A stretch of DNA of 35,693 nt, from contig NZ_JAUSBA010000060.1 of assembly GCF_030652235.1 (NCBI RefSeq), positions 1 through 35,693 of the forward strand. The letters are read 5' to 3'. Under the pieces are notes generated by a model that had not been told where the DNA came from, searched no databases, and worked only from the letters and a program-made list of their open reading frames with translations. Made by a program: the position numbers and the translations under genes. The stretch comes from Cypionkella sp. GTDB taxonomy: Bacteria; Pseudomonadota; Alphaproteobacteria; Rhodobacterales; Rhodobacteraceae. Numbering within the stretch: the first letter of the stretch is position 1; each line of letters begins with the position of its first letter. Shown here piece by piece: positions 1-7,731 of this stretch.

Positions 1-926
1 CATCCGATACCGATACCGGGCTATTTCGCAGCGGTGCCAATCTGCTCGCATTCGGCGCCGGCGGCACACAGCGCGCCTTGCTCAGCACCACAGCGTTTCA
101 GATAGACGTGCCGATGACGGGAACGGCGGTGCAGGCGAGTGCGACTGACACCACGGCAGGACGCCTGCTTAAGGTCGGAGCGTTCGGCCTTGGCGTGATC
201 GGCACGGCTCCCGTGCTGGCGGCGATTGACGCGACCACCGCGGCATCGGGCACCTACAGCTACACCACGGGGGCCACGGGCACATTCCCGGTAGGTGTGA
301 CGGCGTCGGCTGGCGGCGTGATTAAAGTGGAACGCGAGAGTGCCACCAAGGGCTACATGACGCTACAACCAACTGGCAGCACCGATCTATATTTCCGCAA
401 CCTTTCGACAACTTGGGGGGCGTGGAACGGGTTTGCAAACCTAGCCAGCCCAACCTTCACAGGCACTCCTGCGGTGCCAACGGCGGCACCTGCAACTAAT
501 ACCACGCAGGCGGCTTCAACGGCGTTTGTGACGGCAGCAGCAGCAGCAGTGGCGGCGGCGGCTGGCAGCATGACACTGTTAGGGACGCTGACCACAACAA
601 GCGGCAGTGTGCAAACACTATCGAGTTTGAACCTCACTTCTTACAAGGAACTTCTATTTATCTTTGACGGGGTTTCGCACGGTTCCGTCAACGTCTCAAA
701 CTATAGCATTGGAACGGCGATTGTGGCGAGTCTGGAGTCAGTATCTGGCTCAGTAAGTGGACGTGCGTATGTGTCTCTGGCTAACGGAGCCACAACGCCA
801 ATATTTTCAAACGGGGCTAATCCCGCACCCTCGTCTGGATACAGCACCACTACGACATCAGTATCAATAAGCTGTAGCGCGGGGTCGTTCGACGCGGGGA
901 CCGTCTTAATCTACGGGGTAAAATAA
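1..926 (+). CDS. Phage tail fibre / host-recognition protein, 3' part
   Basis: The reading frame is open from the first bases of the window (frame beginning at base 3), so the gene starts upstream; the TTG at 78 is internal. About 307 residues are visible. The sequence is rich in Ala, Thr, Ser and Gly. It contains a linker typical of phage tail fibres (residues like SPTFTGTPAVPTAAPAT followed by a TQAASTAFVT stretch and a poly-Ala run, encoded around 441-565). The last 120 residues are probably the distal receptor-binding part, which is normally the most variable region. Such proteins form the trimeric fibre that contacts the host envelope. The next gene begins directly after the stop codon, and lysis genes follow, the usual order at the late end of a tailed-phage genome. 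I am confident of the class; host receptor and exact fibre family cannot be read. Confidence 0.75.
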   Translation, partial: SDTDTGLFRSGANLLAFGAGGTQRALLSTTAFQIDVPMTGTAVQASATDTTAGRLLKVGAFGLGVIGTAPVLAAIDATTAASGTYSYTTGATGTFPVGVTASAGGVIKVERESATKGYMTLQPTGSTDLYFRNLSTTWGAWNGFANLASPTFTGTPAVPTAAPATNTTQAASTAFVTAAAAAVAAAAGSMTLLGTLTTTSGSVQTLSSLNLTSYKELLFIFDGVSHGSVNVSNYSIGTAIVASLESVSGSVSGRAYVSLANGATTPIFSNGANPAPSSGYSTTTTSVSISCSAGSFDAGTVLIYGVK

Positions 927-1295
927 ATGCAGGAAATCATCACAAACGCAGTAACGGGTGTAGTGACCGTGCGCGATTTCACCCCGGAGGAAATCGCGGC
1001 GCATACCCCAGACCCCGCCATCACCCTCGCTGCATGGCGCGACACCGCCCATTGCAGCCGTATGCAGGGCATCCTTGCCATCGGTGAAGCCCATTGGGCG
1101 ACCGTGCTGGAATACCGCGATCAGGTGGCAACCGAAACGCAGCCCGCGACGACATGGGCTGAGGTCATCGTGATTGACGACGCGCGGGACTGGTATCGCA
1201 ACAGTGAAACCATCGCTCTTTTCGGCTGGCTGCTGAACCTGACCGACACCGAGATTGACGCGCTGTTCGTCGCGGCGGCTTCAATCACCGCCTGA
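927..1295 (+). CDS. Tail-fibre-associated protein (tail assembly chaperone-like)
   Basis: This 122-residue protein starts with an ATG immediately after the TAA of the tail-fibre gene, so the two are probably translationally coupled. The C-terminal half (about residues 70-122: WAEVIVIDDARDWYRNSE, then LTDTEIDALFVAAASI) resembles a small-protein type often found just after phage tail-fibre genes, with a pattern of 'R-x-S-x-x-x-x-x-x-x-x-x-x-L-T-D-x-x-I-D-x-L-F-x-x-A-A'. The function of that type is not firmly known; a role in fibre folding or attachment is inferred from position only. No signal peptide or membrane segment is visible. Codon use matches the adjacent phage genes. It could equally be a fibre-tip accessory subunit. 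Confidence 0.6.
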   Translation: MQEIITNAVTGVVTVRDFTPEEIAAHTPDPAITLAAWRDTAHCSRMQGILAIGEAHWATVLEYRDQVATETQPATTWAEVIVIDDARDWYRNSETIALFGWLLNLTDTEIDALFVAAASITA

Positions 1296-1320
1296 TCCCG
1301 AGAAACCCAACACCGCAACA

Positions 1321-1334
1321 CCCGCCCCGGCGGG
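1321..1334 (+). terminator. Small G/C hairpin after the tail module
   Basis: CCCGC (1321-1325) can pair with GCGGG (1330-1334) around a four-base loop, 26 bases after the stop codon of the tail-associated gene. No T run follows, so it is not a canonical intrinsic terminator. It may mark the border between the tail and lysis transcripts or be chance in GC-rich DNA. Confidence 0.25.
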
Positions 1335-1401
1335 CCGAAACGCATGGGAACGCCAATGCAGTTTGAAATCAAAATCATGCCCGGCATCAATGGAGTCTTG
1401 C

Positions 1402-1749
1402 ATGACAAATTCTGACACGGGCAAGCCAATGATCGAAAATTCAGACCGTGGCATCACGATAGCGAAGCCTCTGGCGTGGACCATTCTCGCCAGTATCGTG
1501 GCCGTTGTTTGGTACGGCGGCGGCGTGATTGCTGGCCTTAGCGGATCGACCCAGACCGTCACGACCGCCCTATCCACGATGCAGGCGGCAAACGTCCAGA
1601 TCGAAGGGCGCGTGCGGGCGTTGGAGAATAACGCCGCCGCTGGCCTCGCCCGGTATGACGCGCTCAAGCAATCGCTGGATGAGGTCAAAGAGCAGCAGCG
1701 CGAAACCAACGATCTGCTGCGGCAGGTTTTGCAGGGGGGCAAGAAATGA
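1402..1749 (+). CDS. Phage membrane-anchored coiled-coil protein, unrecognised
   Basis: The protein has 115 residues if translation starts at the ATG at 1402, which has GGAG six bases upstream; an upstream TTG in the same frame (1255) has no such support. Residues about 19-42 (LAWTILASIVAVVWYGGGVI) form one membrane segment. The remainder, about residues 55-115, is charged and heptad-like (alleles of the type ALENNAAAGLARYDALKQS), suggesting a soluble coiled coil. It sits directly before the holin-like gene with its TGA overlapping that gene's ATG, so it belongs to the lysis or late transcript. I do not recognise a named family. A role as a second holin/antiholin or as a virion-membrane accessory protein is possible but unproven. 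Confidence 0.6.
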   Translation: MTNSDTGKPMIENSDRGITIAKPLAWTILASIVAVVWYGGGVIAGLSGSTQTVTTALSTMQAANVQIEGRVRALENNAAAGLARYDALKQSLDEVKEQQRETNDLLRQVLQGGKK

Positions 1750-1991
1750 TGCCCGGATTTCTTGTCAGCAACTGGCGCAAGGTTCTCGCGCAATCTTGGT
1801 CTATCCGGCTGATGGCCTTGGCCGGGGTTTTCTCAGGCATCGAGGCAGCCCTGCCGTATCTCGAACAGAGCTTTGATTGGCCGCGGGGCAGCTTCGCAGC
1901 CCTGTCAGGTATCACGGTCGGCGCCGCTTTCATTGCGCGCCTCGTGGCCCAAAAGAAATTGCAGGAGGAAGATCATGGTGACGAAGAATAA
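1746..1991 (+). CDS. Small holin-like phage membrane protein
   Basis: This 81-residue protein begins at an ATG that overlaps the preceding stop codon (ATGA at 1746-1749) and ends inside the endolysin gene (17-base overlap), an arrangement that implies coupled translation. It begins with a conserved-looking NWRKVLAQSWSIRLMAL stretch, has two hydrophobic segments (about residues 18-40 and 50-68) separated by a short LEQSFDWPRG linker, and ends with a charged tail KKLQEEDHGDEE. Small proteins of this layout (DUF7940-like) commonly precede endolysins in alphaproteobacterial prophages and are presumed holins. Here the SAR anchor of the neighbouring endolysin makes a pinholin role plausible. The family assignment is from memory of the pattern. 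Confidence 0.6.
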   Translation: MMPGFLVSNWRKVLAQSWSIRLMALAGVFSGIEAALPYLEQSFDWPRGSFAALSGITVGAAFIARLVAQKKLQEEDHGDEE

Positions 1992-2454
1992 GGCTGCCGG
2001 GGCCGCTGCCGGTGCTGCCGTTGCGATTGCGATCGCCTTCATCGCACCGTGGGAAGGTAACGAGTTGCGCGCCTACCGCGATATCGTTGATGTGCCGACG
2101 ATCTGCTACGGCGAAACGCGCGGCGTGCAGATGGGGGATGCCGCCACACTGGCGCAGTGTGACAGGCAGTTGGCGAAGGCTGTGGCCGATTTCGAGAAAG
2201 CCGGCCGCGATTGCCTGCCGGCACAACTGCCAGACAAGACGCGCGCTGCGTTCATCAGTTTCAGCTACAACCTCGGGCCGAGGATCCTCTGCACCTCGCC
2301 AACCATGTCGAAGCTGATCAAGGTTCGTGACATCGCCGGGGCCTGCAAGGCGATGACGTTGTTCAACCGTGCCGGCGGCAAGGTCGTTCGTGGACTGACG
2401 CGGCGGCGTGAAGCAGAGAAGGCGCTGTGCCTTGATGGGTTGGCTGGCAAATGA
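1975..2454 (+). CDS. SAR endolysin, phage lysozyme GH24 family
   Basis: The enzyme hydrolyses the beta-1,4 bond between MurNAc and GlcNAc in peptidoglycan during host lysis. The ATG at 1975 has a strong AGGAGG seven bases upstream; the longer in-frame start at 1873 lacks one. The 159-residue product has the E-8aa-D-5aa-T catalytic arrangement of P21/T4 lysozymes: Glu27 (WEG), Asp36 (YRD) and Thr42 (VPT). A GH24 C-terminal half follows (FISFSYNLG, then LTRRREAEKALC). The N-terminal residues 7-24 are a weakly hydrophobic Ala/Gly/Ile stretch directly before the catalytic Glu, as in signal-arrest-release endolysins that are exported by Sec and later released from the membrane. Four cysteines could support disulfide control. 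It is placed between the holin-like gene and the spanins. Confidence 0.9.
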   Translation: MVTKNKAAGAAAGAAVAIAIAFIAPWEGNELRAYRDIVDVPTICYGETRGVQMGDAATLAQCDRQLAKAVADFEKAGRDCLPAQLPDKTRAAFISFSYNLGPRILCTSPTMSKLIKVRDIAGACKAMTLFNRAGGKVVRGLTRRREAEKALCLDGLAGK

Positions 2455-2528
2455 TCACCCCAATCTTTGACTGGCGCTTCATCCTTTGGCTGCACAGCTT
2501 CGGGATTGGCGTGAGGCCGCGCCGATGA
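2451..2528 (+). CDS. Tiny coupled ORF between endolysin and Rz (25 aa)
   Basis: The ATG at 2451 overlaps the endolysin stop (ATGA), and its own TGA at 2526-2528 overlaps the ATG of the Rz-like gene (again ATGA). The 25-residue product would be MITPIFDWRFILWLHSFGI followed by GVRPRR: one short aromatic hydrophobic segment with an Arg-rich end. Two back-to-back stop/start overlaps strongly suggest that ribosomes read through it to reach the spanin gene. Whether the peptide itself matters is unknown; it may be only a coupling leader. No homologue was recognised. Confidence 0.4.
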   Translation: MITPIFDWRFILWLHSFGIGVRPRR

Positions 2529-2818
2529 ACCCGTATATCCTCACATTTGCGCTCATATTGGCGATCTGCACGGGCGGGGCGGGGTATGTCAAGGGCCGCG
2601 CCGACAATGAGGCTAAGCACATCGCGGCGCTGGCACAGGCACAGGCCGAGACTATGGCGGCCATCACAAAGGCCAATGCTGCCGAGGCCAAACGCCTTGC
2701 CGCCGAACAGGCGGTGAGGGTGCAAAATCGAGAACTGGAGGATCTTGCCCGTGCGCAACCTGCTACTCATCCCGAGTGCCTGTCTTTGGATCGCAGCCTG
2801 CGGCTCAACAAACGGTGA
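2525..2818 (+). CDS. Rz-like inner-membrane spanin
   Basis: The 97-residue product has an N-terminal membrane anchor (about residues 4-22, ILTFALILAICTGGAGYVKG) followed by an Ala/Glu/Lys-rich coiled coil (about 25-75) and a short C-terminal LSLDRSLRLN typical of Rz proteins. Inner-membrane spanins span the periplasm and, with the outer-membrane lipoprotein Rz1, fuse the two membranes as the last step of lysis. The ATG at 2525 is chosen over an in-frame start at 2486 because the membrane anchor begins there and because of the coupling overlap with the tiny upstream ORF. The Rz1-like gene is embedded in its 3' end in another frame, as in many Gram-negative phages. Confidence 0.75.
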   Translation: MNPYILTFALILAICTGGAGYVKGRADNEAKHIAALAQAQAETMAAITKANAAEAKRLAAEQAVRVQNRELEDLARAQPATHPECLSLDRSLRLNKR

Positions 2819-2996
2819 TGCGCCAGGCTCCGCACCGCCGCCATCGCTGCTGGTTCCATGTGCGCAGCCGGTCTGGATACCGGGCGCGCTGGATGATCAG
2901 CAGATCGAACTGATGTGGGGCGAAGATCGCGCCGCATTACGACGCTGTGGCGACCAGCTAGACGCGCTGGTCGTCACATTCAACTTCGCCAGTTGA
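2751..2996 (+). CDS. Rz1-like outer-membrane spanin lipoprotein
   Basis: This 81-residue product overlaps the last 68 bases of the Rz-like gene in a different frame. A GTG at 2751 is preceded by GGAGG at 2737-2741 (9-base spacing); a TTG at 2745 is closer and less likely. The N-terminus (RNLLLIPSACLWIAAC) is a short lipoprotein signal with the lipobox I-A-A-C, and the mature part opens with a Gly/Ser/Pro stretch (GSAPPPS) as Rz1 proteins do. It is longer than many Rz1 proteins, with two further Cys residues (in LLVPCAQP and LRRCGDQL). Family membership is inferred from nesting, lipobox and proline content, not from sequence identity. Confidence 0.7.
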   Translation: MRNLLLIPSACLWIAACGSTNGDAPGSAPPPSLLVPCAQPVWIPGALDDQQIELMWGEDRAALRRCGDQLDALVVTFNFAS

Positions 2997-3119
2997 CCTT
3001 GCAAAGAGCGGGGGGAGGGCTGCACTAACAGCCCAACCACGCGGCCCTCGTGGATGATCGCCGCGCCGACCAGAAAACCCTTATGATCGCCCGCACCCTC
3101 AGATGAGGGCGTCGGCACC

Positions 3120-3944
3120 ATGAGGCAGAATCAGTTTATGAAACAAGTACGACCTGCGGCGCCCGTAGCTCCTTGGCTGGGCGGAAAAAAACGGCTGCAT
3201 CCAGCTATTATCGAGCGGATTGATGCAACCCCCCACAAGGCTTATGTCGAGCCGTTTGTTGGTATGGGTGGGGTATTTCTGCGCCGCCGCTTTAAGCCCC
3301 GGCTTGAGGTTGCCAACGATTTCAACGGCGAAATTGTCAACCTATTTCGCATTTTGCAGCGGCATCACCAGCAGTTGCTGGACGTGATGCGGTTTCAGGT
3401 GGCCTCTCGGCGAGATTTTGAGCGTTTGCGCGAGACCGATCCAAAGACCTTGACCGAACTAGAGCGCGCCGCCCGCTTCCTTTACCTGCAAAGGTTAGCT
3501 TTCGGTGGGCAGGTGCGCGGCGTCTTTGGTGTCGCACCCGAGACAGCTGCGCGATTCAGCTTGTCTCGGCTAGAGCCGATCCTTGAGGCGGCGCATGAAC
3601 GGTTAGAGGCGGTGGTATTCGAGTGTCTGGACTGGTCGGAGTTAATTCAGCGCTATGACGGCCCGGAAACCCTGTTCTATCTCGACCCGCCTTACTTTGG
3701 TGGCGAAAACGACTATGGCAAGGGCATGTTTGACAGGCTGCACTATGCGCGCATGGCAGAATGCTTGGGTCAGATCAAAGGGGCCTTCATCCTTTCGATC
3801 AATGACCTGCCCGAAGTTCGAGAGTTGTTTACCAGGTTCATCATAGAGCCGGTTAAATTGACCTACTCGATAAGCAGTGCAGGCGGCACCGAGGCGTCTG
3901 AGCTGATCATTTCCAACCGTGAAGCGCGGATTCGCTTGCTGTAA
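3120..3944 (+). CDS. D12-class DNA adenine-N6 methyltransferase (Dam-like)
   Basis: The 274-residue protein carries the three hallmarks of D12-class adenine methylases that use S-adenosylmethionine: an N-terminal WLGGKKRL motif (residues 19-26), the EPFVGMGGVFL AdoMet-binding motif I (44-54), and the catalytic DPPY motif IV at 189-192. Between them is the region that sets target recognition. Length is normal for Dam-type enzymes (about 270). The family often modifies GATC, but specificity cannot be read from sequence here. No cognate restriction gene is visible, so it is an orphan, probably a phage gene protecting against host restriction. The ATG at 3120 has GAGGG nine bases upstream; a second ATG at 3138 is possible. 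The 123 bases before it hold no gene I can support. Confidence 0.88.
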   Translation: MRQNQFMKQVRPAAPVAPWLGGKKRLHPAIIERIDATPHKAYVEPFVGMGGVFLRRRFKPRLEVANDFNGEIVNLFRILQRHHQQLLDVMRFQVASRRDFERLRETDPKTLTELERAARFLYLQRLAFGGQVRGVFGVAPETAARFSLSRLEPILEAAHERLEAVVFECLDWSELIQRYDGPETLFYLDPPYFGGENDYGKGMFDRLHYARMAECLGQIKGAFILSINDLPEVRELFTRFIIEPVKLTYSISSAGGTEASELIISNREARIRLL

Positions 3945-3960
3945 AGCCGCGATCCGGGCC

Positions 3961-3995
3961 GGTGATGTGAGCATCTAAAGACTTCTCGCATCACC
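3961..3995 (+). terminator. 11-bp hairpin after the methylase gene
   Basis: GGTGATGTGAG (3961-3971) pairs with CTCGCATCACC (3985-3995) with one G-U pair around a 13-base loop, 16 bases past the methylase stop. There is no T tract, so termination would be Rho-assisted or weak. It lies where the prophage seems to end, so it could instead be part of an attachment or recombination site. Confidence 0.4.
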
Positions 3996-4954
3996 GCAAT
4001 CCCTCACAATTTACGCACGACCTGCCATATTCCGAAGATTGGCGGCGCTAGAGAGTCCGGCCGCCCGTACCATTAAGCTTCTCTCTATAAATAGCGTTGA
4101 ACACTCTGCGCGGGCTGAGATTGTGGCAAAGTTGCGGCGATTCATCGTTAACATCAAGAATCACTCGGCCGCTGGGTCGGTTTATAGTTAATTTTGAACA
4201 TCTTACTGACCGAAATCGGCGCCCGATTCGCAGGACCGCCCCGGTTGACCCAACGTCATCTTGAACAGTCCCCGCCAAACCGCCGAATTGACGCGGCGAT
4301 GGCAACAGCGTTTTGAGATTGTGGTGAAAGAGTGGCAAATAATCTTTCTGATGCTTAAGGTAGTATCGCGTTTTTGGCTGGTTTCTGTTCTGGAAACAGT
4401 GGCGCGACTTGTGGGCGGCAATGCGTCGCAACTTTCGGATCGTAGCGTCTGATAAGTCTGCGTTTTTCAAAATCTCCCATTGTTTTCGATCTCGAAACCC
4501 CGTGTCAGATGATACAATCAAGGCGTGTAGACGCCATTTTGACAGGCCGGTATTTTGGCAGAGCGATGCCCAAAACTTGCTGCAATTAGGTCTTTTTTTA
4601 CTTTGCGCCCGGCACAACTGGCAGTATTCAGGTCAAGTCTTACTGGGAAAGACAAAGGCCGTGGGGGCGGTCGTTGAATGGTGATGTGTCGTAAGGCACA
4701 TGTGGTGTGAAAGATTTGCTGCCTTGGCCTTGGGTTCTGCGACCAAAGGCTTGTCATGATAATTGTATATTTTTGACCGGAAGCCGTTGGTTTCCGTACA
4801 GCATTGTTTTCGCTTCACCTCAGACGGCAGGCAACTAGGCGCTGATCTCGGATGCAACCGGGTTTGCGCCTTATCGGGGTCGCTTCACAGCGATCTGGGC
4901 TTGGGTCGGACGAGAGACGGGTTTCCGGCTCTCATGTGAAATGAGGGATATAAC
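3996..4954. other. Gene-free, more AT-rich kilobase between prophage and RTX cluster
   Basis: I see no coding sequence I can support. The longest open frame (minus strand, 4048-4617) has no ribosome-binding site or recognisable motif, and its composition (many His, Arg and Cys) is typical of non-coding DNA. The sequence is visibly less GC-rich than the genes on either side. A GAGATTGTGG word occurs twice (about 4115 and 4315). The last 30 bases contain TGAGGGA six bases before the ATG of the first RTX gene. The region may contain the phage/host junction, eroded genes, and the upstream control region of the RTX gene. Confidence 0.5.
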
Positions 4955-7330
4955 ATGCCGGTTTTTGCGCAATTTAATTTCAACGACGTTGGCACCAACG
5001 CCTTGGACAGTGCGCCGGCGTTGGGCGACCAGCTGGGCACCTACCGCAATGGTGCCGCCTCGGCAGGCGGGCAAGCGGTGCTGGACGGCCAAGATGATCT
5101 TGTGAAGATCTTTCAGGATCCGGCCTATCAGATGGATCAGGGCACGCTGGATATCAAGTTCACCTTGGCCAGTCAGCCACTGACTGTGACGCAGACCGTG
5201 CTCTCGCGTGACAGCGTCGGCGACACGGCGGGCGGTTACCGCATTGAAATTCAATCCGATGGTTCGGTGGTGATCAACCACGAAACCGACATTGGCACCG
5301 AAACCTTTGGCACTGGGCCGGGCTTTGCCAATCCGGGCGATGAAATCAGCCTGTCCTATTCCTGGGATCAAGGCGGCGCGGGCGGGCAGTTGCATATCGA
5401 CAACGTGACCAGCAACGACAGCTTTCAAGATACCGTGCCGAACACCCTGACGATGGACATGGGGGGGCTTGATCAGCCTTGGATCGTGGGGGCAGGGCAG
5501 GCAAGCTCGGGTGCGGGCACGCTGGATAATATTGACCTGCACTTTGCGGGTTCGGTCGATCTGTTCCAACTGTCGGACAGCGTGGACAATTGTGATCCGC
5601 GCGATGGCTATGTGGATGGCACCGCAGGCAACGATCTGATCGACGTGAACTATACCGGCGACCCGGATGGCGATTTCATCGACCACAGCGATGCGATTTT
5701 AGGCAATGATGCGCCCAATGATGACCGCGTGCGGGCGGGCGCGGGCGATGACACGGTGCATGCTGGCTTGGGCGATGATCTGGTCGACGGCGATGCGGGC
5801 AATGACGTGCTTTACGGTGAAGCTGGCGATGACACGCTGAACGGCGGCGTAGGCAATGATGCGCTCTATGGCGGACTGGGCGATGACTCGCTGCGCGGTG
5901 GCTACGGCGATGACACGCTGATCGGCGGCAATGGCAATGACGCGGTCTATGGTGGCGAGGGCAATGACGTCATCGACACCTCGGGCGGCGGTGCGGCTCC
6001 GCTGCCGGATCAGGGCTATCTGGGGCTGTATCCGTCCGATGCCAACCCGACCAATGATCTGGATACGGTTTACGGCGGCGCTGGCGATGACACCATTCAC
6101 ACGGGTGATGATGCCGATGTGATCTTTGGCGGCTTCGGCAATGATGTGATCGATGGCGGTTTTGACAACGACACCATCGAGGCCAATCAAGGCAATGACG
6201 TGATCATTGGTGGCGAAGGTGCCGATCTGATCGACGGCGGTCAAGGCGATGATCTGATCTATGGCGGCTACGGCCCCGGCGTGCCGGATGCGGTGAATAT
6301 CCCGGAAGTGGCGGGCGATCTGCTGCCGAACAATGGCAATGACAGCATTGTCGGTGGTCTGGGCAACGACACCATCTTCGGGATGGATGACAATGACACC
6401 CTTGATGGCGGTCAGGGCAATGATCTGCTTTATGGCGGCGTCGACGACGACAGCGTCCGTGGCAATGTTGGCAATGACATCATTGTCGGCGGTGAGGGTG
6501 CGGATACATCCGAAGGCGGCAATGACCGTGATACCTTCCTTGTCGGCACGGCAGCGGATGGCGCAGGCGATGTGATCGACGGCAACGAGGGTGGCGATGA
6601 TTATGACACGCTTGATCTGACAGGCTCAGGCCCACTGAACATCGTCTATGATCCGAACAATGCCGAAAACGGCACGGTTCAGTTCCTTGATGCGGATCGC
6701 AATGTCACCAGCACACTGACCTTCACCAATATCGAAAACGTCATCCCCTGCTTTACCCCCGGCACGCTGATTGCAACGCCAAAGGGCGAGGTTCCGGTGG
6801 AACTGCTGAAAGCTGGCGACCGTATCATCACCCGCGACAACGGTATTCAGGAAATCCGTTGGGTGGGGCGCAAGGATATGGGCTGGCACGATCTGGTGGC
6901 CAACCCGCATCTGAAGCCGGTTCTGATCCGTCAGGGTAGCCTTGGCAATGGTCTGCCCGAGCGTGACATGATGGTGTCGCCGAACCACCGCGTGCTGGTC
7001 GCCAATGATCGCACAGCACTCTATTTCGACGAGCATGAAGTGCTGGTTTCGGCCAAGCATCTGGTGGCGGGCAAGAGCATTGGTCGCGTGAACGCGATTG
7101 GTGCAAGCTACATCCACTTCATGTTTGACCGTCACGAAGTTGTGCTGTCGAACGGCGCCTGGACTGAAAGCTTCCAGCCGGGCGATTACACTCTGAAAGG
7201 CATGGGCAACGCGCAACGTGGCGAAATCTATGATCTGTTCCCCGAGTTGAAGACCGAGGCGGGGCTTGACGGCTACTATTCAGCCCGCCGCACGCTGAAG
7301 CGTCACGAAGCCATACTTTTGGTGAAGTAA
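4955..7330 (+). CDS. RTX calcium-binding repeat protein with C-terminal Hint_2 domain (copy 1)
   Basis: The 791-residue protein has four visible parts. Residues 1-205 are a beta-rich, concanavalin/LamG-like N-terminal domain without a Sec signal. Residues about 215-245 contain a DGTAGNDLID then DPDGDFID linker that resembles thrombospondin-3 or EF-type calcium loops. Residues about 250-545 are RTX nonapeptides (GGxGxDxLx, many GNDTLDGG-like units) interrupted by short inserts. Residues 599-745 are a Hint_2 domain: Cys599 (IPCFTPGT) is the expected nucleophile and His678 (SPNHRVLV) the block-B-like histidine, so self-cleavage chemistry is possible. RTX proteins are normally exported by type I secretion and fold on binding Ca2+ outside the cell; no type I transporter is in this window. 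A terminator follows. Start chosen from TGAGGGA six bases upstream. Confidence 0.88.
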   Translation: MPVFAQFNFNDVGTNALDSAPALGDQLGTYRNGAASAGGQAVLDGQDDLVKIFQDPAYQMDQGTLDIKFTLASQPLTVTQTVLSRDSVGDTAGGYRIEIQSDGSVVINHETDIGTETFGTGPGFANPGDEISLSYSWDQGGAGGQLHIDNVTSNDSFQDTVPNTLTMDMGGLDQPWIVGAGQASSGAGTLDNIDLHFAGSVDLFQLSDSVDNCDPRDGYVDGTAGNDLIDVNYTGDPDGDFIDHSDAILGNDAPNDDRVRAGAGDDTVHAGLGDDLVDGDAGNDVLYGEAGDDTLNGGVGNDALYGGLGDDSLRGGYGDDTLIGGNGNDAVYGGEGNDVIDTSGGGAAPLPDQGYLGLYPSDANPTNDLDTVYGGAGDDTIHTGDDADVIFGGFGNDVIDGGFDNDTIEANQGNDVIIGGEGADLIDGGQGDDLIYGGYGPGVPDAVNIPEVAGDLLPNNGNDSIVGGLGNDTIFGMDDNDTLDGGQGNDLLYGGVDDDSVRGNVGNDIIVGGEGADTSEGGNDRDTFLVGTAADGAGDVIDGNEGGDDYDTLDLTGSGPLNIVYDPNNAENGTVQFLDADRNVTSTLTFTNIENVIPCFTPGTLIATPKGEVPVELLKAGDRIITRDNGIQEIRWVGRKDMGWHDLVANPHLKPVLIRQGSLGNGLPERDMMVSPNHRVLVANDRTALYFDEHEVLVSAKHLVAGKSIGRVNAIGASYIHFMFDRHEVVLSNGAWTESFQPGDYTLKGMGNAQRGEIYDLFPELKTEAGLDGYYSARRTLKRHEAILLVK

Positions 7331-7372
7331 AGGTTCAGGCAGGGTATCAATGCCAGTTTGGCACTGATGACC

Positions 7373-7400
7373 AAAAAGGGGAGCGCAAGCTTCCCTTTTT
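7373..7400 (+). terminator. Intrinsic terminator after RTX-Hint copy 1
   Basis: AAAAAGGGGAGC (7373-7384) pairs with GCTTCCCTTTTT (7389-7400) with a single G-T/U wobble around a GCAA tetraloop, and the 3' arm ends in five T residues. It lies 42 bases after the stop codon. The A/T flanks make it usable in both directions. Confidence 0.85.
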
Positions 7401-7731
7401 GTGTTGGATTTTAGCAATTCTTACCATTTAATCCGCACATTTCGCCCAGCCATTCACGCCAGATTAGCCTCTGCCCCTCACGCTTAGGTTCGTGACGCAT
7501 CGCAAAAGATATGTCCGCACTGTGGCAGACCAGGCTGTAAGGCCGCATTTCGCCACGGATTGAGGGCATTTTAGCGCGGTTTTCTACAATTTTGGACAGA
7601 TTGGATCGTAAGAAATGTGTGTACCAAGTGGCGTGAACGCGAATACCAATCTGTGTAAAAAGTTGAATTTGGCCTATCTGATGGCGACACTGCAAAAGTA
7701 CCCACTCTCTCGCAGGATGGGGGGTTAAGCT
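7401..7731. promoter_or_regulatory. Intergenic region upstream of copy 2, with a spaced inverted repeat
   Basis: No gene is supported in these 331 bases. A perfect 9-base inverted repeat, ACAGATTGG (7596-7604) and CCAATCTGT (7646-7654), is separated by 41 bases and could be a looped operator or a large hairpin. A purine-rich GGATGGGGGG lies a few bases before the ATG at 7732 and is the likely ribosome-binding site. No consensus -35/-10 pair was convincing. Confidence 0.35.

Noticed and set aside
1344-1415. Small ORF (19-23 aa, MQFEIKIMPGINGVLHDKF) before the coiled-coil phage protein
   Set aside because: A GGGAA precedes the ATG at 1356, but there is no second line of evidence; it may be only leader sequence.
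2897-3121. Minus-strand frame of 74 codons between Rz1 and the methylase
   Set aside because: It is antisense to Rz1, shares the CATG of the methylase start by chance, and has no ribosome-binding site.
4048-4617. Minus-strand open frame of 189 codons in the gap before the RTX cluster
   Set aside because: No ribosome-binding site, no motif and an unlikely residue composition; treated as non-coding.
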